Positions 27,300-39,539 of a stretch of DNA of 64,000 bases are shown piece by piece. The stretch covers positions 476,496-540,495 of the forward strand of contig MCGE01000027.1 in NCBI GenBank assembly GCA_002105175.1, in the 5' to 3' direction. The notes under the pieces were generated by a model. That model was not told the DNA's origin, did no database searches, and saw only the letters and a program-made list of their open reading frames with translations. The position numbers and the translations under genes are program-made. This DNA comes from Absidia repens. Taxonomy: Eukaryota; Mucoromycota; Mucoromycetes; Mucorales; Cunninghamellaceae. How positions within the stretch are numbered: the stretch's first letter is position 1; the number at the start of each line of letters is the position of its first letter.

Positions 27300-28390
27300 G
27301 ACAGTGACTCTCACGGCACAGTATAGGTTTATTAATACATTTGCTCGATTATGAATAAGACCACATTTGATATTTAGTTACGTCTGTGGGAGGGTTGGGA
27401 GTGGGTCATGTAACTCGTTATAGACAAACCACAAAGCAATGCAAAATACTCTATAGCTGTGGATACATGTAGAACACGATCTGTATTTATTTATATGATT
27501 AATCAAGCAAGAATATCATTATCTTCGATTCAAAATAAGTTTTAAAACTGCTAACAAATATCTGCGTGTTGAGGGGAAGGTAGTCAATATGATTGAATTA
27601 GAAAGCAAATGTTCAATAGGACACAGTCAAACAGCGACAATAGACATAGTTTATTATCTTATGGGTCAGAGGTTGGTTAATAAAAAGGTATATTTGTGGA
27701 TACTGATACTAAGGACGAGTGGCTCATGTCAACAAGGGGTTTAGTAGGAGAATCTATTAGAGGAAGCATGAGTGAGACTAGCTTGAGATCTAAGGGTTGG
27801 TCAACACTTTTCCAATGGAACAACTGTAAAAATGGATTTAATATACTGTACAAGACAGGAGAAACACGAGAAGATTATAACTGAGTATCTTTTATTGAAA
27901 CACAACAACGGTCAACACTAATCGAACGGGATTGATTGCTAATAAGAAAAGAAAAAAAAAAAGAAATCTATTGTGCAAAACTCCAGAGAATGAGAGAGAC
28001 TAATGGGAAATATTTCATTGAAGCAAGTAAAAAGAAACATATTTTATTCAGATGTATACACAAATTTGGGCAAACCAACACTATACTAAGCCAATGAAGG
28101 CTCCAAAGAGGCAACTAATCTTGATTCTAAAGCCTGAATCCAAAATGAAAGGGTTTCCCCATGCATCTTTGTAATCCCTGATCTGAAACCCCTTCTAAAC
28201 TAGTCCTGGTGCTAATCTAACATCACCATAATCCCAGAGAAGTCGAATGGCGAAGAAAAAAGAAAAGGAAAGAAAAGGAAAGAGCGCCTAAAATAAAATG
28301 GGAGTAAATAAAAATTCACGTGGGCGGGATTTAAACTATTTTCTGTAGCTTGTCGCTGAACGCAGTTTTATCCACAAACTGTTCCAGGAA
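27300..28390 (-). repeat. Dispersed intergenic repeat, copy 3 (near full length)
   Basis: This is one of the longest copies. The core is at 28141-28163 and the minus-strand AATAAAATATGTTTC near 28036-28050. The distal part matches copy 6 at about 70 percent by eye, for example AGCAATGCAAAATACTCTAT (27438-27457) and GGTTGGTTAATAAAAA. At the opposite end lies a CACGTGGGCGGGATTT block (28318-28333). GA-rich simple sequence sits between core and end. It lies in the convergent RFC4/LIG4 gap. Confidence 0.8.
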
Positions 28391-28777
28391 TTCGCTGACT
28401 TTCTATATATAGATTGCTGAACCCATCATAATAACGATGCAATTTCGTTTTCTCGTTGATATTGCCGTTGTTTTTTTCTACTGTACTGTATATTCATATT
28501 ACATGGCTAAACCTTTCATTGTCTCGTTCTTAGCATTTTCAGTGAGACACAATTTTTCTACGTTCTTGCAACACTTCAACATATTTTTTTTTTCAAGGAT
28601 ATGATACAATTGAATGATTTTTATTTTCACGAATTATACAATGTGTGTGTAATATGATGGGGGGGTGGATATAACAGGGATATGCAAATAATACATTATG
28701 GAAACATATGAAGTAACTAATTATAGTGGTGAGTGACTTGGATCTACACTGAAAAGGGGACTATTATACTAAAGCAA
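28391..28777. other. Intergenic, 3' of LIG4
   Basis: AT-rich 3' flank of LIG4 with a G-run near 28658-28665. No gene was seen. Confidence 0.5.
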
Positions 28778-31700
28778 TCATTGGTATACGCTTGGAATCT
28801 TAACATCGTAGCCTAAGTATCACCGATGGCCAAAAAACAAAGAAATAATTCAATGATTATTTTCTTAAAAAATTGAAATGAGCAACTTACGGGTTTCATC
28901 CAGTAGAGTTTGATTTTTTGCACATTGCTCTATCCACTTTGGAGTCACAAAGTAAGGCAGCCCATCACTAAACCCAAAAAAGATGATACAGAAAGGTAAG
29001 TGATCTGAATAATCCATAGGCATATAAAGCACCATCCATATATCTTACGGTCTAAATTGCCGGGACATAACAGCGATGTCATTTTCATTTTGGTCTTCTT
29101 GCATAATGACATGGGTGATCGTTGGGTCGTCTTTGTTCTGTGTAACACTCCCGCCGTAGAACCGAATCAATAGAGCCATGATTTTGAAGTTGTCCCGTTG
29201 ATGCTGTTGATGTACCCATTCCATGGTCATTGTTTTCAAAGTAGGTTCTAATCCTTCACTATCCACTTTCTGCTGCTGCTGTTGTTGTTCTTGTTGTTGC
29301 TCTTTGTTGTAAAAATAAACATGCACACCATAAAAGAACATGCCGGGGAATCCGTTGTTGCTGAAGTATCTTTGCCTTATATCGTCCACATCAACTTTGC
29401 GTATATTGCTCGGTATATCGTCCCATATCTATATACAAATAAAAGAAGTTATTGATCGGTTTGAAAACTATAGCTTTAGTGTTTTTTTTTTTTTCTATCC
29501 ATTTTCCATAATAAAATACCTCTTTCAAACTTTCATCAGTTGCATCTTCCATGTAGGAGTCGCCATATTTATCCATTTTGATACTAAATTCTTCCTTTGT
29601 CTTGTCAGTAGCATAGAGCATATACCTATGAATTTAATGAAAAAAAAAAATAGCAGAAGTTAAAAGATAATTTTCTGATTTGCATTCAGAATATTCATAC
29701 TTAGGCGACAACGGTAACATTTGATTCGCACCAACACAGTCGAAAATCCACTGGGGCAGGACAATGTTGCAAGTCTTCTTATGAATAATGCTATCAACAC
29801 GAATATCTTTCAAATGGAAAGATGCGAAAATAAGTATATATAGAAAAGAGAATATTTAATCATTTACTTACTATATTTGCCAGCAATCACATAGTTTGCT
29901 TTGTCATCTGATTGCACAAATTCACCGCCATTTTCCTTGATCATGTATTCCAGTTTTGCTTTGGTAATGGTATTGTTCATTCCTATGATAACGTCTGATA
30001 AAGAATAAATTAAAAAAGGCTAGACAATGAACGTATCTTCCTTCCACAAAACGTGAGAATGTTTATGACTTACAGAAATTAAGACCATCAAATAAATTCG
30101 ATACTTGATTGATATTTTCTGTTCCAACGCCTTGTTGACTAAGCACCAGACCGAGAGATGATTTCTACAAACGTTTGATATAAGTATGATGTTAATACAT
30201 AAAATCAGCTGGTTGAATATATGGGATATACTATATTACTCAAGAGTTCTACATACCAAACTTCGTTGACCAGTGGACTTTTTTTGTTTCTTGCTTGGAT
30301 CAATGCTACAATTTTGGAATCAATAATTAGCCAATTGCGAAATATAAAAAAAAAACTGTGAATATAACTTACGTGAAATCCTGCTGTGAGAATGTTTTCT
30401 GTTTTTGGCCAGCCGATCGCCGGACTCGCATAATTTCTATTGAATGTAAGTTTCATTAACTGAGCCAAACGTTCATATTTTACTGCTCTCTTTTCATTTT
30501 CTCCTTACCAGAATAAGTCATAGTTTCCTTCCATGATTTGTCATGTCGGAATCGTATAAATCTGGGGAAGCGTAAAGTACAACCTGCTGACCACATTTCT
30601 AATCAAATAAAAAAATTAGACAAATATATGTTGAGTTGTTGATCATGCTTCCTCATTCAAATATATATAATATATACATCACTTACGTGAGAAAACCACT
30701 TCGGATGCCTTGACTTCAATCACCACAGCGTTGTGAAAATCCTTGACCAATACATCAGGTATTTCATTTGACTTTTCTGGGTGGCCCAACCATGAAGGTA
30801 ATTTCTTGGGATCGTACTTTTGAGTGTCTTTAAAGAATTTTCCAAATTCCTTGATTTGATCGAAGGAAAATCCTGTGCCAATCATGCTAAATGACACAAA
30901 ACTGCCCAGATAATGATAATAATAATAATAATAAAAAGATAGGAATCATAAATATAACATATCATATGTTTATTTTTCTTGCCGCTTACAAAGGTTTGTC
31001 AGCCGTGGATCTTCTATCATCTCTGAGGGCACACATAAACTGAGCAATCTGGTTTCCTCGACGGCCAGTTCCATATTTTCCGCCTGATAAAAAAGTAATA
31101 AAAATTAGTATATACGCACATTCGATCCTGCGGGGGGGTTTTTTCAAGGGGGCAAAAAAAAAAAAAAGAGAAGCTTAGTACAAAAACGAAACTACTTACC
31201 TATAACAAGAAGATCACAGTTTTCACCGAGAGAATCAAAGTATTCTGGTTTGATCTTGATCCAAGTACGACTCCGTTCACCACATTCATACCGCGAACCC
31301 GGATGCTTGAGCATGATACCTTCTTGACTAAATATGGATAAAAAAAAGAATATCATTAGATTCGCTTGTTTTCTTTTCTTTTTGAAAAGTAGTTACCGTT
31401 GTTCGACGACAATTCCCATTTCATCAACAATATCTTGTTCCTGCGTCTTTTCTTTATGTTTCAAAATGTTGAGGTAGCCGCGTTTTTCTGTAATGACGGC
31501 TTCCAAAAGCTTTAGCCTGTCGGAGAGAGGGTAATCCACCAGATGGGTACCATTGTAATATACAATATCGAATATGATAACTATGGATAATCATAACAAG
31601 GTGAGTATTATTCTTCTTTACTAAATTAAATCAAAAGTAAATTGTTGTCAATTTCTTCAATAAACTTACGGCATGGATGGGCCTTATCAGGGTCAAGAGA

Positions 31701-33243
31701 TTCATCTATATGGTCAAGGGAAAAAAAAAAAAAATACAGTCAATATTGATTCATCTTCGTTATACAACTTGGATTTTTCAAGATATTTTACCTTTTGCAG
31801 AGGTTTTCAAAGTTCCAAAAGGCAAAAAAACATCTAGTTTCGGATCGTAGGCGACCATTTCTCCATCCAAGATTAGACTATAAAAGAAAAAATTGGTAGA
31901 TATAATGTTACAATTGAGATATCAGTGTCATGTCGTGACGAACTATGAGTTACCTTTTCGCTTTTTTTAAACATCCAGAGATTTCATAAGACAGTTTTCC
32001 TTCTTCCATAGAGCTTGATCCATATAGTTCCGTGTAGTCAGTTGCTTTTCTGGAATAAAAAAAAAAAAAAAAAAAAAAGATGAGCTTTGCAAATTGTGAT
32101 GGCCTTTTCTATACTTTCATTACCTTGAAAACCATTTAAATTTTTGGGAGTCTTCTTCATAGTGCATTTGCATACGTTCGCCATCGATTTTTTCTTCAAT
32201 GTAAAAGACGCCATTATATTTTACATGAGCCATATCCTTTGGTTGACCTTTATATCCTAGTTGGGGTTTGAAGGGCCTAAAGAGTGAAATGACCTACCAA
32301 AAAAAAAAAAAGCAATTAGGGGAGGATACAAAATGATGGTATACAATCGACGTCAATCACATGTGCATAACTTACCGCTTTGCCAAGTTTGACCGATGGA
32401 TCTTCCAGATCAGCACAGACCCTTTTGAGATTGCTGCAGACACTATATAGTTCACGTGCTTGAGGATGGTACACATCAAAGATAGAGTTTTCCGACATAC
32501 CCATTTTGAGGTCCTTGAGAATGATCCGAATCAACCATCGCTGTTCGAATGCTGTGTAATTGTTGACAATATGCTTGAAGATCTCCGTTTTTTTCTTTTC
32601 GTCGCTTTAAAAGACAACAGTACCGGGAAGGGTTGGAGAGAAAACGAGATCGTTAGCATAGTTTTCATATCTCATATATTCAATTCGCTTACCTTTCGGA
32701 TCGACTCATGGTGTCCAGTAAGTCATTTACGTCTTGTACAGTTTGAGTAGGTGTGGCCACCGTCGATCGTCGGTCAATGACGTCAAAAGCAATAGAGGCG
32801 AAGTCTCCGGATGATTTCTAGTATAAATAAAGAAGGCATCAGGTGACTGAATATGGTACATGACGACAACCTCTGTTTCTTACCGCTTTGGCAGACGCTG
32901 AGGGTAATTTCCATTTGATGAGATTATATGCATCCTCAGATTGCGAACCTAAACCCAAGGCTTCCGTGTAAGCTCTACCGATCTTAGCTTCCTTAATTCC
33001 ATATGTTGTTCTATCCAGCTAAATAATACGATTGAAACTAGTAAGTAAAAATACATTTAGATTCAACATATCTGATCTTACCTGAGGTAAAAGTAACCGC
33101 ATCGCTGCAAAGAAATTATCATCGCAAGTTTGACGCCATCCATACAAAAATCTGGTGACCATTTTTTTCTTTTCATCAGTACCACGTGTTTCATTTATAG
33201 CCTGCATCAATTTGCAGACGTGTATAAAGAGGGGCGACGACAT
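28778..33243 (-). CDS. LIG4: DNA ligase IV (non-homologous end joining)
   Basis: Twenty-two exons between these limits sum to 2766 nt and 921 aa, close to human LIG4 (911 aa). The N-terminal DNA-binding region begins [20 protein letters not shown]. The nucleotidyltransferase core has the adenylation motif I in [15 protein letters not shown] (Lys as nucleophile), [12 protein letters not shown] (motif III/IIIa region), [13 protein letters not shown] (motif IV) and WIKIKPEY (motif V). The OB-fold follows ([38 protein letters not shown]). Two BRCT regions (about 620-730 and 790-915) flank the linker that binds XRCC4/Lif1 in the family; the end reads [11 protein letters not shown]. The second BRCT contains a Gln run. 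It seals double-strand breaks in the nucleus. The gene is the most intron-dense here. Confidence 0.96.
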
Positions 33244-33788
33244 TTTGTACGATTAAAAAAAAAGTGATAAAAAGAAAAGAAGCAGTAAAAGGCGGAGTAT
33301 CAAATCTTTTTTCTTGAAGAGTGCACATGGAATCAAGGGCGCATGATTATTTAGTCTTTGACACCAATCCTCAATAAAGAAAGTATTTCTATCAATGACT
33401 TGTTGATTTTTTCACGACTTCCCTGAAACAGCTTGCCAAGTTGACCTCATCGAAACCTTCGCTCTTTTTTCTTTGGTCTCGACACCCTTTCCTTCCCCTA
33501 TTCATTATCAACGAAGGTATACCGCACACATCAATAACTGTACCCTAATTTTCCGCATCTCATCAAAAAAAATAAACGAAAAAAAAATCATATCACTTCA
33601 TAAAGACAATTCAATTCAAATGTATACCAGTATAACATATAAAAACAAATCAAATCCAAGAGGTACATATTGTATTTTATTCAAATTTCATCACATATTC
33701 ACCAAAAAGTACTAAACAATGAGATAAAAACTAAAATAAAAGGGGTGCTGTATATAAAACATGGATAACAAAATGCAAAGCACAATTT
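33244..33788. other. Intergenic, LIG4 promoter and uS9 3' flank
   Basis: Both flanking genes are on the minus strand, so this holds the LIG4 promoter (left) and uS9 3' UTR (right). A minus-strand AATAAA is near 33670. No gene was seen. Confidence 0.5.
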
Positions 33789-34504
33789 TTAACGGTAAGA
33801 CTTTTGGAAGCGAGCACGGGCACCGGGACCACCGAACTTCTTGGGTTCGCAACGACGAGGATCGGCAACGAGGAGGGTACGGTCGTATTGGACGAGGATT
33901 TCCTTGATTTCCTTCTTGGCAGCTTCGTCAACGTACTTTTGGTAGAAAGCAACAATGGCCTTGGCAAGAGCTTGACGGATAGCATAGATTTGAGAGGTGT
34001 GACCTATTTAATAGTGAAATCAAAGAGGGTGAGCATCAAAATAAACGTATCGAGCATAGACACACACAATCCAGGGCAAAAAAAAAAAAAAAAAAATTCT
34101 TCACTTACCACCACCTTGGACGCTAAGACGGATGTCAACGTTGGAGAAACGTTCTTCACCGAGGAGGAGAACAACTTCGTAAACCTTGAACTTCAAGATT
34201 TCAGGTTCGAGGAGTTCGAGAGGAGAACCATTGACGCGGATAAGACCACGTCCACGCTTGCAGTGAGCGACAGCAGTAGCGGTTTTCTATTTCAAAGAAA
34301 CAAAAACATTCAGTGAGTATACCATTCGGTTGATCATGATCCCCTCTCTGTTGTTGATCGTTATTGCTATTCCGTATAATATCAACATTGAGATCCCCTT
34401 TTCACAAAAGTCCATTGTTGATGTTGCAATAATTGTTGAATTATTATTTTTTTTGATTGACATATGTTACACACCTTGCGACCGAAAGTTTGAACAGCTT
34501 CCAT
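33789..34504 (-). CDS. RPS16: 40S ribosomal protein uS9 (S16)
   Basis: Three coding exons (34475-34504, 34109-34286, 33789-34003) sum to 423 nt and 140 aa. The first encodes [10 protein letters not shown]. Signatures are [53 protein letters not shown] and the conserved C-terminal [11 protein letters not shown] that reaches the decoding centre P-site. The first coding intron uses a GTGTGT donor. A leader intron ends two bases before the ATG and probably spans 34507-34641. It contains the GGAT array at 34601-34620. Confidence 0.97.
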
Positions 34505-34878
34505 ATCTAATAACAAAGGGCTAAAAGTTAGTCAAGAGTAAAAAAATAAATCCAATGAATCAAATGAAGAATGAGATATAGACAGATGATTCAATGAGCG
34601 AATGGATGGATGGATGGATAGTATGGTGTCAATTTCTTTACCTTTAATTAGGGAAAGAAAAAAGGGAAATTGAAAATAGTGAATGAAGTTTATGAGAACA
34701 GAGAAGGGCGGGACATAAATACCAATCCGGGCTGGGCGGCGGCACTTTAACATTTCCTCTTTCACTTTTTTTTTTTTTTTTTTTTTTTTTGGTTTTTTGC
34801 TCGCACTCGATGTACCAAATTCGCTCAGGCTGGGGATTTGTTCAATTTCTCCTTTCTCTTATCTTCTAGTTATCAGAT
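34505..34878. promoter_or_regulatory. Bidirectional region between uS9 and uL15
   Basis: Two ribosomal protein genes diverge here with 374 bp between start codons. It contains the uS9 leader intron with its GGAT array, a GC-rich patch (GGGCTGGGCGGCGGCACTTT near 34730-34749), and a 25-nt T run (about 34768-34791) of the kind that excludes nucleosomes. Confidence 0.65.
34601..34620. repeat. GGAT array in the uS9 leader intron
   Basis: Five GGAT-type units on the plus strand (ATCC in the sense of the minus-strand uS9 gene). Confidence 0.85.
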
Positions 34879-35684
34879 ATGGTAAGTAGTTAAATGCTTC
34901 CTTTATATAATTATGTCGGCCATCCATCTATTTATCATCTGCCATCCAACATATTAATCCAATCTTTCATCATCCGTCCATTCATCCTATAGCCTACTAG
35001 ATTGCATCATAACAGAAAGAAGCGTGGACACGTTTCTGCTGGTCACGGTCGTGTTGGTAAAATACCTCTTCAACAATAACGATACCCACCCATCTCAATT
35101 AAACATTCCAACTCATCTCCGCTCCTTTTTTTTTTTTTTTTTTTTTTTGTCTCTCTCTTTTTGTGTATGTATAGGCAAACACAGAAAGCATCCTGGTGGT
35201 CGTGGTCTTGCTGGTGGTCAACACCATCACCGTATCAATATGGATAAGTACCATCCTGGTTACTTCGGTAAGGTCGGTATGCGTACCTTCCACTTGAAGA
35301 AGAACACCAAGTGGCGTCCTGTTGTCAACCTTGACCAAATCTGGACTTTGGCTGGTGAAGGTGTCCGTGAACAATACAAGAACACTGAAAAGGTCCCTGT
35401 TGTTGATGCTCTTCAAAATGTAAGTGCACTGTGAATAATCATTTTTCAACCACTATCGTTTTGACTGACACTGCTATTTTTTTTTATTTAGGGTTACGGC
35501 AAAGTCCTCGCCAAGGGTCGTGTTGCTCAACCTGTCATTGTCCGTACTCGTTTTGTCTCTCGCCGTGCCGAAGAAAAGATCAAGGCTGCTGGTGGTGGTA
35601 AGTGCTTCAATACATAGACTCTTCTAATTATAACATATTTACTAACATGACTATTTTTTGTTAGTTGTCGAACTCATTGCTTAG
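34879..35684 (+). CDS. RPL28: 60S ribosomal protein uL15 (L27a/L28)
   Basis: Five exons (34879-34881, 34993-35056, 35175-35419, 35492-35597, 35665-35684) sum to 438 nt and 145 aa. The first exon is the start codon alone: ATG is followed directly by GTAAGT. The second starts [20 protein letters not shown], the expected residues 2-21. Further signatures are [20 protein letters not shown] and [13 protein letters not shown]; the last exon supplies VVELIA. uL15 is a core large-subunit protein. The first intron has a degenerate ATCC/CATC-rich segment (34921-34990); the second has a 22-nt T run. Confidence 0.95.
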
Positions 35685-36398
35685 ATGTACTACTATACTA
35701 TTTGTTGATATATAATAAATTATTTTTTTTTATTCCTTCTTGTTGACTCATACTGCCTTATCATTTTTATTGTGTTGAGTTTGAGTGATCATTGTGTGGT
35801 ATCATATACTGGATACCCAATGAAAGATAAATGTTATATGAAATGTATGGTTCATTTAAAAGAAATAAATTGAATGAAATTGATGTTCATGCATTTGTGC
35901 AGACGTTATATGAAGCACGTTTGCGGTCGGGGTGTAAATTGCTTTGTTTTTTTGACTTGGAAGAGGGGGCATGAATTACAATTTGATCGTTACAAGCAAT
36001 GTAAAAAAATCTCGGAAACAGACACATGTATTCAGTATAGTACTTTTGACATCTTTTTCCCATCAGAGAATCACACGCAATCAACAATGATCCCACCCAA
36101 TCATAACCAATCTTTTCAAGTCACGCATTCATTTTTTCCTCGGCATGACTACGACATAGCAATTCACATTTCAGAAAAACACGTCGTCAAAAAGCACACG
36201 ACATCACCCCATCACCACCACTATTCACACCATTGGCAAATCTATACCCTTACCCCACCCTCTAGTAATCACCATCATTTCTAAACCGTCATTTCATGCC
36301 ATCACTATCACAGATAGTCAATGATCATAGCAAAAATAAAAAGACAAAAACAATTGAGACTTTTGAAGATTTTTTATTAAAAAATTGGCGGGTAAAAT
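35685..36398. other. Convergent intergenic region, uL15 / eS27
   Basis: It holds both 3' UTRs, with plus-strand AATAAA near 35713 and 35865. A 136-aa plus-strand ORF ends in a His-rich low-complexity tail and has no domain features; I do not call it. Confidence 0.55.
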
Positions 36399-37052
36399 TT
36401 AGTTCGTCTTTCTGCGGAAAGAGGAACCTTCGGTCAAACGAGCACGGCCACCGGTAGGTTGGCACAAGACAGTACCGCAAGAGGAGCACAAGACAACTGA
36501 TTGGGCATGGCTGAACACAGTGCTGATATTCAAACAACCTTCAAAGAAAAAGAAAAAAAATACAGAGTGAGTATATAAGGTATGTCTTGTTTCCACTTGA
36601 TAACAATCGATAAACTTACCAGGACACTTGACATCCATAAAGTATGAGTTGGGAGATTGCACAAGACGCTTGAGCTTGTGAGAGCGCTTTTCGTGTTCAA
36701 CGGTAGGGTGTAAAAGATCGACAGCCAACTATTGTTTATAATACAAAATAGTAATAATAGGCGGTTAGTATCCGATAAGGCATCATCAGGGATTCATACA
36801 AAGCAAATAATAATAAAAGAGGGAGAAGAAACGAAAAAGATAAAACATGATGACCCAGATTGAAAATCAAGCAATGAGTGCTCCCTTTTAAAGATAGATT
36901 ACTCCCACAGCCCCTAATCCATCCATCCATTCATCCATTCATTCATTCATTCATTCATCCATCCATCCAAAGGCATCATATTCTATCTTATTCATCTTTC
37001 CTCTCATTTATTGACGTCGGTGCTAAAGCAAATAATCCAAACTTACAGTCAT
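36399..37052 (-). CDS. RPS27: 40S ribosomal protein eS27 (S27, zinc ribbon)
   Basis: Three coding exons (37047-37052, 36620-36728, 36399-36538) sum to 255 nt and 84 aa. The first carries only M-T. The rest reads [20 protein letters not shown] then a zinc ribbon with cysteines in KCPGCLNIS and [16 protein letters not shown], ending [10 protein letters not shown]. eS27 sits on the 40S platform and is needed for pre-rRNA processing. The 318-nt first intron contains a CATC/ATTC array at about 36917-36969. Confidence 0.97.
36917..36969. repeat. ATCC/ATTC array in the eS27 first intron
   Basis: Mixed ATCC and ATTC tetramers over about 53 bp on the plus strand (GGAT in the sense of the minus-strand eS27 gene). 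Confidence 0.9.
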
Positions 37053-37459
37053 GTTGTGTTGTGTAAAAAAAAAGGAAGGAAAAAAAGTGTGAAAAAAAAT
37101 GGGGGCTAGCCTTCGTTTGAAATGATCGGGAGTTTAAATACGTCCCAAGAAATATCACTGAAAAAGGAAACCAAGATAAAAGCGTTCAGATCATCTTACT
37201 TGTACAAAAGAAGCAAAATACGAGAGAAGATAATTAAATAAGGCATAGTGAAAATAAAAAAAAAAAGCTACGTATGATTATTTTTTTCTTTCATTGATAC
37301 TCGTTGAGGACAACCACACCAGCTTTCGCTTATAGTAAAAGCTAAATTCCGTTTACCAGCATTGATATTAAATTAAAATGCCGAAAATCGAAAAAGAAAA
37401 TCTTTCTTCTCTTCTTTTTTGACATTACTTTATCACACACCCTAATATCAACTTCAGCT
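37053..37459. promoter_or_regulatory. Divergent region between eS27 and the alpha-arrestin
   Basis: Start codons lie 407 bp apart. On the eS27 side is a TATA-like TTTAAATACG near 37133-37142; the arrestin side is A/T rich. No gene was seen. Confidence 0.5.
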
Positions 37460-39038
37460 ATGGTACATCACCTACACCTGAGTCATGGGGCTGAATTCAA
37501 GATAAACTTAGAAACAGATCATATCATTCTCCATGGATCTGTCGAAGAATCAAGTGGCATCATGTTACGGGGATCTGTCATACTTGATTGCCATGAAGTT
37601 ACAAAGGTGCGGGCCATTACTTTGAAACTGGAAGGGAAGGTTAAAGTAAACTGGCTGGAAGGTAATTTTTGTTGTCGGGAAGCGGAGAAGAATATGTGGG
37701 GTATGTTATTGGTATTCACAACGTTATGTTTTATATGCATTCGTAGGCATTGGGGTCTATCAACAGACCTACAAGGAAGACCAAACGATCATTGAACACG
37801 AATGGAGCTTTCTTCCATACACAGGAAAGACATATCATTTATCTGAACACCATTATCGATGGTAAAGTTGATAGAAAAAGGATACTTTTATTAAAATCAT
37901 AATTGACATTCTTTTTTGTGTTGTTTTTTCCTTGGGTGATATACTCAATAGGGATTTTGAATTACCGTTACCAGGTGACCTACCAGAGACGTTACAACAT
38001 GAATTTTGTCAAGTATATTATCGGCTGAAGGCGGTGGCTGATCGACCCACTTTTGCTATGAATTACACGGACACGCGATCCATCAAAGTATCACGACTCA
38101 TGCTTCCGACTTGTTTGGAGTTATTACAATCCATATCAATCTCCAACGTGTGGGTCGACAAATTTGTTTATGATATCAATATGCCAAGCAAATGTTATAC
38201 TATGGGCCAAGTACTTCCAGTGACCTTTGATTTTACTCCAGTTGCCTCTACACTCAAGATCCTCGCCATTACAATCGTCCTGAAAGAATATTTGACCTTA
38301 TCATCTCATGGATTCACAAAAGCCCGAATATCCAAAACTCAGCGAAATGAACATTTTCAGATCTCGGCTCAACATGTAGGTCAAACATACCATAAAACGG
38401 AAACAATGGAAATCCCAGATGAAGACTCTCGGCTATTGATGATGGACACTATCAACGATTTTTTCCAGGTCAAACACAAACTCAAGATCATTGTGTCACT
38501 AAAAAATGCGGATGGACATGTATCTGGTACAAATTACAAAAAAAAAAAAAAAAAAAAAAAATTGCTGTGTTTATAATTTTTTTTTTTGGTAGAACTACGA
38601 CTGGCGATCCCTATTGTTATTGCGACGATATCGCCTGAAGAAGATGCGAATGCATTACCTACGTATGAAAACGCCTGGCGAACTGCTCCATATGATCCCG
38701 CTACAGTCTCTCAAATGATCTCTTCTGGTGCATTACCACCTTCTCTAGCGGTCAGTATCCCAAATGCAGCTGCTAGTATGGCGCATGAATCACTCTTGGA
38801 TGGTGGGGATGATGAACATGAATATGGTACAAGCAACATCGCCCGGCAAAAATATACATTTTCGTCACCAGTCACCGAAGGATCTGAACATACTGCAACC
38901 CCGTCACCATGGCAAGGTGTTGATCTCTCTCGTGTGCCTTCATATACAACAGCAGTGAGGTCCGGTCGGCTTTACAGCATCTCTAGCACACTACCCACGT
39001 ATGAATCAATCTCCATCCCTGGTAGAATAGCTCGATAG
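37460..39038 (+). CDS. Alpha-arrestin (ART/ARRDC-like) with PY-type motifs
   Basis: Four exons (37460-37661, 37747-37861, 37952-38526, 38593-39038) sum to 1338 nt and 445 aa. The N-terminal half fits an arrestin N domain (EFKINLETDHIILHGSV, LRGSVILDCHEVTKVRAITL); the second fits an arrestin C domain (NMPSKCYTMGQVLPVTFDF, RLAIPIVIATI). The C-terminal tail has three short Tyr motifs, LPTYE at ~315, VPSYT at ~410 and LPTYE at ~430, of the kind that recruit HECT ubiquitin ligases (Rsp5 family). Fungal alpha-arrestins act as adaptors for ubiquitylation and endocytosis of plasma-membrane transporters. Which transporter is unknown. Confidence 0.9.
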
Positions 39039-39539
39039 TTTTCCCCCCTTTCCCAACATTTTGTCGCTATCCTTATTAATTTATAGCAACCCCCCCCCGT
39101 CGCCCTTGTACATAGATTATTATACACTCACGCACAGACACAATTACCATATTATGCACACTTTTTTACTTCTATTTTAATATCTAGTCACACTGTCACA
39201 TTCTGGATGTGGCGCAACCTACTGTCGCAAATGAATCATTCATTTACAACAAACCTTTATATATATGTATGTTGTAGTTATATAATATTTATTATGATAT
39301 TCATATATACTATTATTATCTTTTAAATAAAACCCATTGATTTTTATCACTCATTTGCTTTTGTCTTCGTTTGTTATTATGTCTTGGATTTTGGCCTATA
39401 TATGTATATTGATCATAGCCGAGAAAAAAAGAAGAAGAAAAAAAAAAAAAAGACGGCGAGAGGGCATTTTTTAGTGAGCGATGAGTCTGATAGTAGCGGC
39501 TGATCGTTAAAAAAAAAGGGGGGAGGTGTATTTTTTATT
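39039..39539. other. Intergenic, 3' of the alpha-arrestin
   Basis: Contains an AATAAA near 39327 and poly-A/G runs. No gene was seen. Confidence 0.5.

Noticed and set aside
35874..36284. 136-aa plus-strand ORF
   Set aside because: It has a His/Pro low-complexity tail, no conserved domain and no splice context, and lies in a 3' flanking region.
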